Part shown: positions 16,182 to 24,632 of the stretch, one piece after another
Numbering within the stretch: position 1 is the stretch's first letter
Layout: each line of letters opens with the position of its first letter
Assembly: GCA_002448815.1 (NCBI GenBank)
Contig: DKAJ01000008.1
Location: 13,166 to 77,165 of the forward strand
Reading direction: 5' to 3'
DNA: 64,000 nt
DNA from: Micavibrio sp. UBA6929
GTDB lineage: Bacteria > Pseudomonadota > Alphaproteobacteria > Micavibrionales > Micavibrionaceae
The notes under the pieces: generated by a model
Databases searched by the model: none
What the model was told of the DNA's origin: nothing
What the model saw: only the letters and a program-made list of their open reading frames with translations
Position numbers and translations under genes: made by a program

Positions 16182-16835
16182 ATGGGTAATCAATTCCTTA
16201 GCCTTGGTCTTTTTATTATGTTGCTGTCATTCTTTATTGTATTGAACAGCTTATCTACATTTGAGGAATCGAAAACGCGCGCTGTTATCGACAGTCTGTC
16301 TGATGCGCTGGTTCCCCAATATTCTTTTCAAGAAGATATGCCTTCGCCCGTTATCGCTAATGAGGGGGAAGATGCTAACAAGGGTGATGCGCTCGAGCAA
16401 ATTAAGGCCTTGTTTAACGCAAGTATTCCCGACGTTAAGGCACAGAAAAATCGTTTCGGTACAGAACTGCGTATGAAGATGGCGCGCGCTGATTTTGAGC
16501 AAGCTTTGGTCGGCGCAGGCCCAGATGGGCAGCGTTTTTCGGCGGCGCTTGCGGGGCTGATGGATCTGGATGATTCCGTGCCGTATGAAATGGACATTGT
16601 TTTGAATATTGATGCGAACCCTGCGGCGTTGCAGGGGCGCGCGCCGTCAGTGGCGGGAGAGCTGATTAATGCGGCGGGACGTTATGCGCAAACATTGGAA
16701 GATCAAGGCGTTCGTTCGCGTTTGATTACAACGGGTTTGGCGCATGGTGATGACGATCAGGTTTTTTTGCTGTTTCGCCGTTATATGCCGGTTCGTCTAG
16801 AATTACGCACGGAGGCCAGTGCCAATGGCGGATAA
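16182..16835 (+). CDS. MotB-like protein lacking the proton-channel Asp
   Basis: This 217-aa protein has one N-terminal membrane helix (FLSLGLFIMLLSFFIVLNSL) and a periplasmic domain whose end (GELINAAGRYAQTLEDQGVRSRLITTG ... LLFRRYMPVRLEL, discontinuous) has the spacing of an OmpA/MotB-like fold, though without the clear peptidoglycan-binding motif. The helix resembles that of the following MotB but has no Asp at the channel position. It overlaps the next gene by 11 bp. It may be a stator accessory in the manner of MotC/MotE; this is inference from pairing. Confidence 0.55.
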   Translation: MGNQFLSLGLFIMLLSFFIVLNSLSTFEESKTRAVIDSLSDALVPQYSFQEDMPSPVIANEGEDANKGDALEQIKALFNASIPDVKAQKNRFGTELRMKMARADFEQALVGAGPDGQRFSAALAGLMDLDDSVPYEMDIVLNIDANPAALQGRAPSVAGELINAAGRYAQTLEDQGVRSRLITTGLAHGDDDQVFLLFRRYMPVRLELRTEASANGG

Positions 16836-17739
16836 AGACAAGAGCATTGGTCAGCAGGTTCGCGATGAACTAGGGTCGTTTAAAACGGGGGCCGAGCAGG
16901 TTAACTCTGCCTTGCGGGCGCAAATGTCAGACTTTCGTAATGAATTTTCCGAAGCCACGGCAGACACATTTCATGGTCAAAATATAGATTTTTACGCGAT
17001 GTATGACGATGAAGGCGGCGATGAAAGTTTTGGTCCGCCTTTATGGTTGTTGACCTTTACTGATATTATGGCGTTGATGTTGACGTTTTTTGTGCTGCTT
17101 TATTCGATGGCTGTGCCGGATGAAAATCAGTGGGAAGAAATGATCCGCTCCGTTGAAGAGGGGATCAATATTCAAAAAACATTGCAGAATTTCTCTGGGC
17201 AGATGCAAGATATATCGATTGAGAAAATTAGCTCTGATCGCGCGCTTGATTTGAATTATTTGCAAAATGTATTGCAAAGACAATTCGCGGAAGAGGAAAG
17301 TTTGCAAAGTGCTTTGCTGTTATCAGGGGCTGGGCGCTTGATCATTTCCTTGCCAACGGACGTTGTTTTTGCTGCGGGTGATACCGAGGTCAGCCTAGAA
17401 GCAAAACGCGCATTGATGGCCTTGGGTGATTTATTTTACCGCATTAAAAACCGCATTGAGGTCGTTGGACACAGCGACCCAACGCCAATTTCGGGTGGTT
17501 TGTATCAGGATAATTGGGCGCTTTCTTTGGCGCGGGCGACAAGCATTGCATCCTTGCTGCGGCAATCAGGGTATAAGCGCGACGTTGTGGTGCGCGGAGT
17601 GTCGAGTGGGCGCTTTGATGAATTGTCCGAAGATATTCCTGCGATGATGCGCCAGAAAATGGCGCGCAGGGTCGATATTGTCATTATGCAAGATAGTGGT
17701 AATCCGCTGGCGTTTACGCCTGTTAGTATACGGCGATAA
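16825..17739 (+). CDS. motB: Flagellar motor stator protein MotB
   Basis: This product has a membrane helix LLTFTDIMALMLTFFVLLYS with the conserved proton-accepting Asp in TFTD, and a C-terminal OmpA domain (VVGHSDPTPISGG, NWALSLARATSIASLLRQSG). The ATG at 16825 has a GGAGG nine bases upstream; a GTG two codons earlier is less well placed. MotB anchors the stator to peptidoglycan. The N-terminal cytoplasmic tail of about 75 residues is longer than the ~30 of enteric MotB. motA is not in this window. Confidence 0.88.
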   Translation: MADKDKSIGQQVRDELGSFKTGAEQVNSALRAQMSDFRNEFSEATADTFHGQNIDFYAMYDDEGGDESFGPPLWLLTFTDIMALMLTFFVLLYSMAVPDENQWEEMIRSVEEGINIQKTLQNFSGQMQDISIEKISSDRALDLNYLQNVLQRQFAEEESLQSALLLSGAGRLIISLPTDVVFAAGDTEVSLEAKRALMALGDLFYRIKNRIEVVGHSDPTPISGGLYQDNWALSLARATSIASLLRQSGYKRDVVVRGVSSGRFDELSEDIPAMMRQKMARRVDIVIMQDSGNPLAFTPVSIRR

Positions 17740-17789
17740 TCATGCGGGGCTTGCTTGTTCTTTCTCGGGGTTTGTGGCAATTTTAAGAA

Positions 17790-20700
17790 ATGGTTTCTGT
17801 GCGCGTTAAATCTGCTTTTTTTGTGATTGTTATGGCTGGGTCTTTGACCGCAGCACTTGCCTATGCGGCAAGCGCGGTGCGTGTGCGCGGCGGAGAACAT
17901 GATACATATTCTCGCCTTGTTTTTGATTGGAAAGAGCCTGTTACATATGATTTAGATCTGCGTAAAGATGGTCTGGTGCATTTGTCGTTTAATAAAAACG
18001 CATCCCTTGATACGGCAGATTTGCATGTTGATACGCTGCGTCATGTGCGTGCGGTTACATCATTGTCGAGCCATCCTTTGCGCGTGGCTATTCAAATGGC
18101 GCCGGGGCAGGCGATTTCGGATTTCAAATTAGGTCACCGCGTTGTTGTGGATGTTAAAAGTCAAAGCAAACCAGGACCAGTAAATCCGCCGCAGGCAAAA
18201 AAGGTTGCACCTGCAGTGGCTGCGCCGAAGCCTGCCGCGAAACAGCCTGAAAAAGCAAGCTATGATCATGCGCCTTCAGAAGTGAAAGAACCTGCGGCAA
18301 AGGTGGAAAAGGTTCCTGAAACTGCCGCGCGTCCGCCGTCTCAAGATGGTCTAAAGCCTGCAAGGACACTTAAACGTGATGTGACGCCCGTTGCATCATT
18401 GGCACCGCGCACTCAAGCACAGAGCCATAGTTTTCGTCTGCCGTCAAAACGTGCAGTGCCTTCGATTGATGCATCCTCGCGTCATCCGAATTTGATTATG
18501 GTGACATCTGTGACGCCAACGGCAATGGCGACGTTTGTTTTGAATGACCAATTGTGGCTGGTCAATGATCAAGAGAAAATGTTACTGCGCCCCCATATCG
18601 TTGGCGAGCAAAAAGATGATTTTGGAACGCCTGAAGAAGTGAAGCATGATGATGCCAAGATTTTTACGGTCAATGCATTGGGCGGCGCGCAATATATGGC
18701 GCAAGGCGGTGGATTGGCTTGGCGTATTTTGGTTGGGCATGATTTGCGCCCAGAAAAGAAACCGGTTGAGGCTGTGCGTCAGGGGGTTATTCCTCACCAA
18801 GGGCGCAGCGGGCAGGTATTTTGGAAGATGTCTGAGGTTGGCGAAGTGCTCCGCGTTGAAGACCCGGTTTCTAAGGCGATGATGTTTGTTGTCACAGTGC
18901 CTGATGCGCATGCTTATGGCGGGCCTGCACTCGATTTCATTGATTTTAAGACACTGGAATCATCTGCAGGACTAGCCATTGTGCCCAAGGTTGATGATTT
19001 AAAAGTTGAGGCGGTTGATGGCGGCGTTGTGGTTTATCGCACAGGCAGGGGGCCCTTGGCGGTGAGTGAGCAGGGTATGGTTGAAACGGCCTTGCTCTCG
19101 CAGCATGCAAAACACAGTGAGGATGCACATGGCCAAGGTGATGCGGAGAAACAGCAATCGCGTGAGCCACGGTTATTTGAATTTGAAAACTGGCAACTTG
19201 GCGGTGTTGACGGACTAGCCGAAAATAAAGCGATCGTTTTAGCGACGCTTCCCGGTTTGAACCGTGATGGTCAGGTCGGCGGTTTAATGGATTTGGCGCG
19301 CATGTATATTGCCAATGGCATGGGCGCTGAGGCCGCAGGTTTTCTGCGTATTGTGCAAGATGTTTTGCCGGATCTTAGCTCTAGCCCAGAGTTTCAAGCA
19401 CTAGAAGGCGTTTTGGAGGCAATCAACGGACATTATGAAGCGTCATTTAAGGCGCTGTCAGGTGATTTGCTAAAGAATAAGGATGAAGTGCGTTATTGGC
19501 GCAGTTATGCGTTGGCCAAGCTTTATGACTGGCAACAAGCTGCCGATATTTTGCCAGCGAACTTTGATGATGTGCATCATTATCCTGCTGAGGTCGCGGT
19601 GCCTTTGGCGTTGACATTATCTGAGGTTACTTTGCGCGCCGGCGATAAACAGCGCACGAAGGAGCTGTTTGGGATTTTAGATGGGTTTGAACACCATGAA
19701 TTTATGCGCGGCCCACATCAGGCGGCCTATAGTTATTTGAAAGGCGAACTATTGCGCCAAGAGGGGAAGACAGATAAAGCGATTTCCGCATGGAAAAAGC
19801 TTTATGAAGGTGACGATGATTTGTACCGCGTGCGCGCAGGTCTTGCTTTGACCCGATTAGAGCAAGAAGAAAAAGATTTGCCACTGAAAAAGGCAATCGA
19901 CCGTTTGGAGCGATTGCGTTATGCGTGGCGCGGTGATGATCTTGAGGCGCAAGTCAATTACTGGCTGGGTCGGACATATTTTGATGATGGGCAGTATGTT
20001 AAGGGGCTGAATATTATGCGTGATGCGGCCAGTTACGCCACTGGTGTCCATTTAGGGCAGCGCATTATCGAAGAGATGAGCGAGGAGTTTCGCAACCTGT
20101 ATCTAGGCGAGCGTTTATATAAGCTCTCTGGCCCTGATGTTGCGGCGCTTTATGAGCATTTCTCTGAGCTTGTCCCCAGCGGTGACGTCGGTGAGTTGAT
20201 GGGGCGCAGATTGGCAGACCGTTTGGTTCAGGCCAATTTATATGAACGCGCGATTGAAATTTTGTCTTATCAATTAGAAAACAAATTACAGGGTGAAGAT
20301 GCATACCGCGTTGCGGTGAAGTTAGGCGTTGTACATCAGTTGCAAGGTGACAATGAGAAGGCGCTTGATTTACTTGCACAGGCAAAAGATTTGAAAGCAA
20401 CGATCCCCAGTTTAGCGGTAGACCCAGATGTCAATCAGGAGTTGACGCTTTTGACAGCGCGTGCGTTATCGCGATCGGATCAGCCGAAGAAGGCGCTGGA
20501 TTTGTTGATGGAGCATGATTTAACGCCAGAGATTAATCTATTACGTGCTGACATTGCGTGGCGTCATGCGTTTTGGGATGACGCGGCAGAGGCACTGCAA
20601 AATGTTTTGCAAGATGAGAAAGTTCTAGCAGGTAACCATTTAACCGATGAGCAAGCGGATTTGATTTTACGCCGCGCAGTGGCCTTGAATTTGGCGGGGG

Positions 20701-20927
20701 ATCGTATTCGCTTGGCCAATATTCGTGAGAAGTTTGCCGACACAATGAAGAAAACGCCGCGTGCGCGTGCCTTTGATGTGGTGACCCGTATGCGTAAGAA
20801 TGCGGAGCTTGCCGATCGTGAAACCTTGTTCTCGGTCGCGGCAGAGGTTGATATGTTTGCAGACTTTATTGAAGATTACCTTCAAGACGATGAAGATGGC
20901 GCAGAGTCAGACGGGCAAGCTGAGTAG
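17790..20927 (+). CDS. Large secreted TPR protein with an N-terminal AMIN-like domain
   Basis: The 1045-aa protein has a signal peptide (VKSAFFVIVMAGSLTAALAYA), a beta-rich region at about 30-125 (VRVRGGEHDTYSRLVFDW ... LRVAIQMAPGQAISDFKLG, discontinuous) similar in pattern to AMIN/secretin-type envelope domains, then a Pro/Ala/Lys-rich linker to about 220. A long helical region with TPR-type repeats follows in the second half (for example AAGFLRIVQDVLPDLSSS and EKALDLLAQAKDL) and the tail is acidic. It follows motB by 50 bp on the same strand, so a role in the periplasm around the motor is likely but unproven. It has no enzymatic motif. Confidence 0.6.
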   Translation: MVSVRVKSAFFVIVMAGSLTAALAYAASAVRVRGGEHDTYSRLVFDWKEPVTYDLDLRKDGLVHLSFNKNASLDTADLHVDTLRHVRAVTSLSSHPLRVAIQMAPGQAISDFKLGHRVVVDVKSQSKPGPVNPPQAKKVAPAVAAPKPAAKQPEKASYDHAPSEVKEPAAKVEKVPETAARPPSQDGLKPARTLKRDVTPVASLAPRTQAQSHSFRLPSKRAVPSIDASSRHPNLIMVTSVTPTAMATFVLNDQLWLVNDQEKMLLRPHIVGEQKDDFGTPEEVKHDDAKIFTVNALGGAQYMAQGGGLAWRILVGHDLRPEKKPVEAVRQGVIPHQGRSGQVFWKMSEVGEVLRVEDPVSKAMMFVVTVPDAHAYGGPALDFIDFKTLESSAGLAIVPKVDDLKVEAVDGGVVVYRTGRGPLAVSEQGMVETALLSQHAKHSEDAHGQGDAEKQQSREPRLFEFENWQLGGVDGLAENKAIVLATLPGLNRDGQVGGLMDLARMYIANGMGAEAAGFLRIVQDVLPDLSSSPEFQALEGVLEAINGHYEASFKALSGDLLKNKDEVRYWRSYALAKLYDWQQAADILPANFDDVHHYPAEVAVPLALTLSEVTLRAGDKQRTKELFGILDGFEHHEFMRGPHQAAYSYLKGELLRQEGKTDKAISAWKKLYEGDDDLYRVRAGLALTRLEQEEKDLPLKKAIDRLERLRYAWRGDDLEAQVNYWLGRTYFDDGQYVKGLNIMRDAASYATGVHLGQRIIEEMSEEFRNLYLGERLYKLSGPDVAALYEHFSELVPSGDVGELMGRRLADRLVQANLYERAIEILSYQLENKLQGEDAYRVAVKLGVVHQLQGDNEKALDLLAQAKDLKATIPSLAVDPDVNQELTLLTARALSRSDQPKKALDLLMEHDLTPEINLLRADIAWRHAFWDDAAEALQNVLQDEKVLAGNHLTDEQADLILRRAVALNLAGDRIRLANIREKFADTMKKTPRARAFDVVTRMRKNAELADRETLFSVAAEVDMFADFIEDYLQDDEDGAESDGQAE

Positions 20928-21000
20928 GCTATATCCTTTTAATGTAATGATATGTGATGATGCGGTAGGCGCAGCAGCGCATGCTGCTTAGTGTGAATGG

Positions 21001-21801
21001 CTATCCACCAGCCAGCGGCCCCGCAACCGTTGTGGTTAGCCCCGCGTCAAAGCTTCGCATGATTGATCCTGTAATCAGATACCATCCATCGACCAGCACA
21101 AAGAAGATAATTTTAAAGGGCAGGGACACTGTTACCGGCGGTAACATCATCATACCCATGGCCATCAAGATGGATGCGGTGACCATATCAATAATTAAAA
21201 ATGGCAGGAACAGCATAAAGCCGATTTCAAAGGCGCGGCGCAGTTCTGAAATCATAAAGGACGGGATGACAACCTGAATAGGCAGTGCCATGGGATCGTC
21301 GGGGATGTCTGTTTTTGTGACGCCAGTGAAGAGGAGTAAATCTTTCTCGCGCGTGTGTTGTAGCATAAACTCTTTAAAAGGCTCTACGCCGTATTCAAAG
21401 GCCTGCATTTCATCAATTTCTTCGTTAATTAACGGCAGTAATGCAGTTTCGTAAGCTTTTTGCATGGTGGGCGCCATGATAAAAAATGTCAGGAACAGCG
21501 CCAGTGAAATCATGACCGTGTTCGGCGGGGTTTGTTGAATACCGATAGCGGTACGCAGGAAGGACAAGACCACAATGATGCGCGTGAAAGATGTCATCAT
21601 AATCAAAATGGACGGCGCCAGTGATAAGACTGTCAGGATGATGACCATTTGCACGATGCGTCCTGTGACAGTGCCGTTATCAGCGCCATTTCCTAGATCG
21701 AGTGTGATTGCCTGCGCCCAACTGCTGCTAGGGATGCAAAGGATCGCAAGGGCGAAGAGAGAAAGGCCAGTGAACAGGATGCGTTTATGAAACAAGGTCA
21801 T
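21001..21801 (-). CDS. fliP: Flagellar export apparatus protein FliP
   Basis: FliP forms the pentameric core of the export gate with FliQ and FliR. The 266-aa precursor has a signal peptide ending near SSWAQA, then conserved segments MTSFTRIIVVLSFLRTAIGI, QQTPPNTVMISLALFLTFFI and PSFMISELRRAFEIGFMLFLP. The last transmembrane part (MAMGMMMLPPVTVSLPFKI) is also typical. The start overlaps the fliO stop by four bases (ATGA). The gene is convergent with the TPR protein gene, with 73 bp between them and no clear terminator. Confidence 0.96.
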   Translation of the reverse strand: MTLFHKRILFTGLSLFALAILCIPSSSWAQAITLDLGNGADNGTVTGRIVQMVIILTVLSLAPSILIMMTSFTRIIVVLSFLRTAIGIQQTPPNTVMISLALFLTFFIMAPTMQKAYETALLPLINEEIDEMQAFEYGVEPFKEFMLQHTREKDLLLFTGVTKTDIPDDPMALPIQVVIPSFMISELRRAFEIGFMLFLPFLIIDMVTASILMAMGMMMLPPVTVSLPFKIIFFVLVDGWYLITGSIMRSFDAGLTTTVAGPLAGG

Positions 21802-22136
21802 GCGGCTTTATCCTTTTTGTTTGTTTTTGTTGTTTTGGGCTTTGCGGCGGGAAGGGTACCAAGGTTGTTTTGCAAAACTGTTTCGTCGTTGGGGCCAAGG
21901 ATGACAAGGTGCTGCGTGTCGTCGCATTGAATGATGACGAGATGACGGCGCGTGTCGAGTGGCAAGCGTTCGATAATGCTGAGGCGTTTGCTTTTGCCTT
22001 GTTGTGTTGGCTGCGCCCCTGAAAGGCCGAATTTCTTCATTAAAAGCGCAAGGCCACCCATCAGCGCAACCACAGTGGTCAGCGCAACCAGCATACGAAC
22101 AAGCATTGGTAGGACGTTTAGCGTTTCAGTTTCCAT
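21798..22136 (-). CDS. fliO: Flagellar export protein FliO
   Basis: This 112-aa protein has one membrane helix (MLVALTTVVALMGGLALLMKK) followed by a FliO-type cytoplasmic domain (RLSIIERLPLDTRRHLVIIQCDDTQHLVILG, discontinuous motif) and a Lys-rich tail. FliO helps FliP assembly. It is placed directly before fliP and overlaps both its neighbours by one to four bases, so it is strictly coupled. Confidence 0.88.
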   Translation of the reverse strand: METETLNVLPMLVRMLVALTTVVALMGGLALLMKKFGLSGAQPTQQGKSKRLSIIERLPLDTRRHLVIIQCDDTQHLVILGPNDETVLQNNLGTLPAAKPKTTKTNKKDKAA

Positions 22137-22474
22137 TACTCTTCCGTTGTATCACTATCTAAGGTGATATCGAAAGGATTTGGCTTGCCATCGGCGCGAT
22201 AAACGTAGGATAAAATTTCTGCCACCGCCATAAAGGCTTCGGATGGGATAGGACTGTCGACGTCGATTTCGACCAGCATTTCAGCCAGTGCGCTGTCTTC
22301 GCGTACTTTGATGTCGTTTTCAAAGGCAAGCTGAACGATGGCCTCGGCAATTTTTCCCCGCCCAGCGGCAGTAATCGCCGGTAATTCGGCCTGTGATTGG
22401 CGTTCTTTGACGGCAACGGCGGCAGGGCGTTTCTTTTTTATTGTTTTATTTGAATGGTTTACGTCTTTTGGCAT
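22136..22474 (-). CDS. Short FlhB C-terminal-like protein (FlhX/FhlB type)
   Basis: From the ATG at 22474 the product is 112 aa. It matches the cytoplasmic C-terminal domain of FlhB without the membrane part: a basic N-terminus, then GRGKIAEAIVQLAFENDIKV, EDSALAEMLVEIDVDSPIP and AVAEILSYVYRADGK. The autocleavage NPTH motif of true FlhB is absent. Similar stand-alone copies (FhlB/FlhX) can partly replace the FlhB C-domain in other bacteria. A longer frame upstream (to 22624) overlaps the start of flgB on the other strand and is rejected. The ATG lies within the flgB sigma-54 promoter. Confidence 0.75.
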   Translation of the reverse strand: MPKDVNHSNKTIKKKRPAAVAVKERQSQAELPAITAAGRGKIAEAIVQLAFENDIKVREDSALAEMLVEIDVDSPIPSEAFMAVAEILSYVYRADGKPNPFDITLDSDTTEE

Positions 22475-22484
22475 GGTTTGTGCA
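22469..22484 (+). promoter_or_regulatory. Sigma-54 promoter of flgB-flgC-fliE
   Basis: TGGCATGGTTTGTGCA has GG and GC with ten bases between them and a good -24 box; expected start about 22495, 35 bp before the flgB ATG. It overlaps the initiation codon of the divergent FlhB-like gene, so binding by RNA polymerase could affect that gene too. Confidence 0.7.
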
Positions 22485-22529
22485 ATTCTTTCCCTGACAT
22501 ATGACTTATTCTGAGGGGAATAACTGAAA

Positions 22530-22949
22530 ATGACAACGCAAAATTTAGCATTATTAAAAGGCCTAAGCGCAAAGATGGGGTATTTGAACCACCGCCAAAG
22601 CGTGATCGCGCAAAATATTGCCAATGCGGATACACCAGGATATCAGCCGCAAGATTTGACGGCTGTGAACTTTGATAAGGTGTTAAAGGCCGTTGATAAG
22701 CGCAGCGGCATGGCAAAGGCGTCGGTATCAACAACATCGTCTGGCCACATGAGCCCAGGATCATCACTGCGTGATCCAAAGACAGATGATCAGAAAACAG
22801 TCTACGAGGTCGCGCCAACTGGCAATGCGGTCATCATGGAAGAGCAAATGATTAACTCGCAAAAAACATCGATGGATTATGGTTTGATGACCAGTTTGTA
22901 CCAGAAAAATATTGGTATGATTAAAACGTCGATCGGGCGCGGGAACTAG
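22530..22949 (+). CDS. flgB: Proximal rod protein FlgB
   Basis: This 139-aa rod subunit has the axial signature LNHRQSVIAQNIANADTPGY at about 20-39 and ends with the helix EEQMINSQKTSMDYGLMTSL. It is the first gene in flgB-flgC-fliE, as usual. Its start is at an ATG preceded by GAGGGG. Confidence 0.92.
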   Translation: MTTQNLALLKGLSAKMGYLNHRQSVIAQNIANADTPGYQPQDLTAVNFDKVLKAVDKRSGMAKASVSTTSSGHMSPGSSLRDPKTDDQKTVYEVAPTGNAVIMEEQMINSQKTSMDYGLMTSLYQKNIGMIKTSIGRGN

Positions 22950-22972
22950 GATTTAGGATAAGGAATTGAACG

Positions 22973-23392
22973 ATGGCTTATGATTTGATGGATTCAATTG
23001 CAATTTCGGCGATGGGGATGCGCGCACAAGGAACACGTATTCGCGTTGTCACAGAAAACGTTGCCAATGCGGGGACAACAGGCACAGCGCCAGGCGCAGA
23101 CCCATATCAGCGCCAGACAATTTCATTTGCGAATGAAATGGACAAAAATTTGGGCGTTAAGACAGTGCGCGTTAATGAAATTGGCGTGGATGATAGCGCA
23201 GAATTTCCGATGGAATATAAACCCGATCACCCTGCGGCGGATGAGAATGGCTATGTGAAGTTGCCGAATGTTAATGTTATGGTCGAGATGATGGACATCC
23301 GCGAGGCTCAGCGCTCTTACGAAGCGAACCTTGGTATGATCGAACAGGCCCGCAGTATGATTAACCGCACGATTGATTTGCTGCGCGTATAA
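22973..23392 (+). CDS. flgC: Proximal rod protein FlgC
   Basis: The 139-aa product starts with MAYDLMDSIAISAMGMRAQG and has TENVANAGTTG, the FlgC form of the axial N-terminus, and VNVMVEMMDIREAQRSYEAN at the C-terminus. It is 23 bp after flgB. It has a small insertion or variation around NAGTTGTAPGADPYQR, where FlgC carries its PYRRK/Q motif. Confidence 0.92.
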   Translation: MAYDLMDSIAISAMGMRAQGTRIRVVTENVANAGTTGTAPGADPYQRQTISFANEMDKNLGVKTVRVNEIGVDDSAEFPMEYKPDHPAADENGYVKLPNVNVMVEMMDIREAQRSYEANLGMIEQARSMINRTIDLLRV

Positions 23393-23438
23393 AAAAGAGT
23401 ATATAATAAAGTAGAGACTTAGTTTTTAAGGACGAACA

Positions 23439-23780
23439 ATGAATATGATGATTGACCCGAATATGGCTGCGAGTGCTTATGCGAATTCACAAAGAATTGC
23501 AGTATCGTCGTCTAGCGAGAGTGGGGACACATCCTCAAGCAGCGGTAGCGGCAGTTCGGGCGGTGTTTCTTTTGCCGACCTTGTTAAAGGTAAGGCAGAG
23601 GATGCCTTGGATACGATGCGCGCCAGTGAGGTGATGAGTGCCAAGGCCATTACGGGTGAGGCAGACATCACGAAAGTTGTCGAAGCCGTCACAGCCGCCG
23701 AAGTTACGTTGCAAACTGTTGTGGCGTTGCGTGACCGTATGATTAGTTCTTATCAGGAAATTATGCGTATGCCGATCTAG
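23439..23780 (+). CDS. fliE: Flagellar hook-basal body complex protein FliE
   Basis: FliE connects the MS-ring to the rod. The 113-aa product has a Ser/Gly-rich stretch (about 22-45) and the conserved C-terminal region DITKVVEAVTAAEVTLQTVV and ALRDRMISSYQEIMRMPI, which ends as in all FliE proteins. It is 46 bp downstream of flgC. Confidence 0.93.
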   Translation: MNMMIDPNMAASAYANSQRIAVSSSSESGDTSSSSGSGSSGGVSFADLVKGKAEDALDTMRASEVMSAKAITGEADITKVVEAVTAAEVTLQTVVALRDRMISSYQEIMRMPI

Positions 23781-23889
23781 GCACATTTTTCCGCGTTTGC
23801 ATTTAACATTTTTTAACCTTTTGCCCCGTACACTGTTGGTGTGTGTGGGGATTTCTTCACGTTTACGCATAAGAAAACCATAAAGGGTG

Positions 23890-24537
23890 ATGAAAATGAA
23901 ATCGGTATTACAGGCAGTGTTATTTGGCGCAGTTCTATGCGCAGCAGGGATGAGCGGTTCATCTGCTCATGCTGGTGAGCGGTTAACGCTGTATGAGGTG
24001 AATAAGTTTATCAAGAATTTTGATCAATCAGTGAGCAGCCAAGATACGTTGGTCGGGCAATCTTTTCTGATTAATAATCTGTCAGAGGACGCGCATTTTG
24101 AAACGCGCCTTGTTGTGCCGCGCACGGCAGGCGGTGATTACGGGAATGTATATTACAAAGATCATGCCTATGGTGTGTATTACCGGTATCCATATCCATC
24201 GGTGAATACGCCTTATATGCAAGAGGTAAGCTCTTATTACGATACAAAGCCGGGCATTATTACTGTGTTCCAAAATAAGAAAATTCAAATTCCGGGGTAT
24301 TCTCAAAAGACAGTGGTCGAAGGATTTACGATGCCAGCCTCGGCAAGTAAGGCCGCCGTTGATGTGACGATTCGCGAATATGGCGCACGTTATTCACAGA
24401 CTTATCCCGGGTTGATTGAAAATGCCCTGCAAATGCATTCTAAGTGCCGCATGTATTTGGAGAAAACGCGCTCTCAGGTTCATCTTTCAGGTCTGACATG
24501 TGAGACTATTTCTTATTATCCAGGGCCATCTGTATAA
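23890..24537 (+). CDS. Secreted protein of unknown function, copy A
   Basis: From the ATG at 23890 (AAGGG upstream) the 215-aa product has a signal peptide (VLQAVLFGAVLCAAGMSGSS then AHA). The mature part has no motif I can name. Two Cys near the C-terminus (KCRMYLEK ... LTCETISY, discontinuous) suggest a disulfide. The following gene shares the layout and the C-terminal Cys pair, so the two are likely distant paralogues. It is placed between fliE and fliQ, where flagellar genes are normally adjacent, so a periplasmic role in motility is possible. Confidence 0.5.
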   Translation: MKMKSVLQAVLFGAVLCAAGMSGSSAHAGERLTLYEVNKFIKNFDQSVSSQDTLVGQSFLINNLSEDAHFETRLVVPRTAGGDYGNVYYKDHAYGVYYRYPYPSVNTPYMQEVSSYYDTKPGIITVFQNKKIQIPGYSQKTVVEGFTMPASASKAAVDVTIREYGARYSQTYPGLIENALQMHSKCRMYLEKTRSQVHLSGLTCETISYYPGPSV

Positions 24538-24632
24538 GGCGATAACGGCCTTTATCCACAGAAAGCTGGACATATTCCAATTATGGATGTATAAGCCTTC
24601 GCAATCAAAAGATGAATGCGAGGGTTTTTGCT

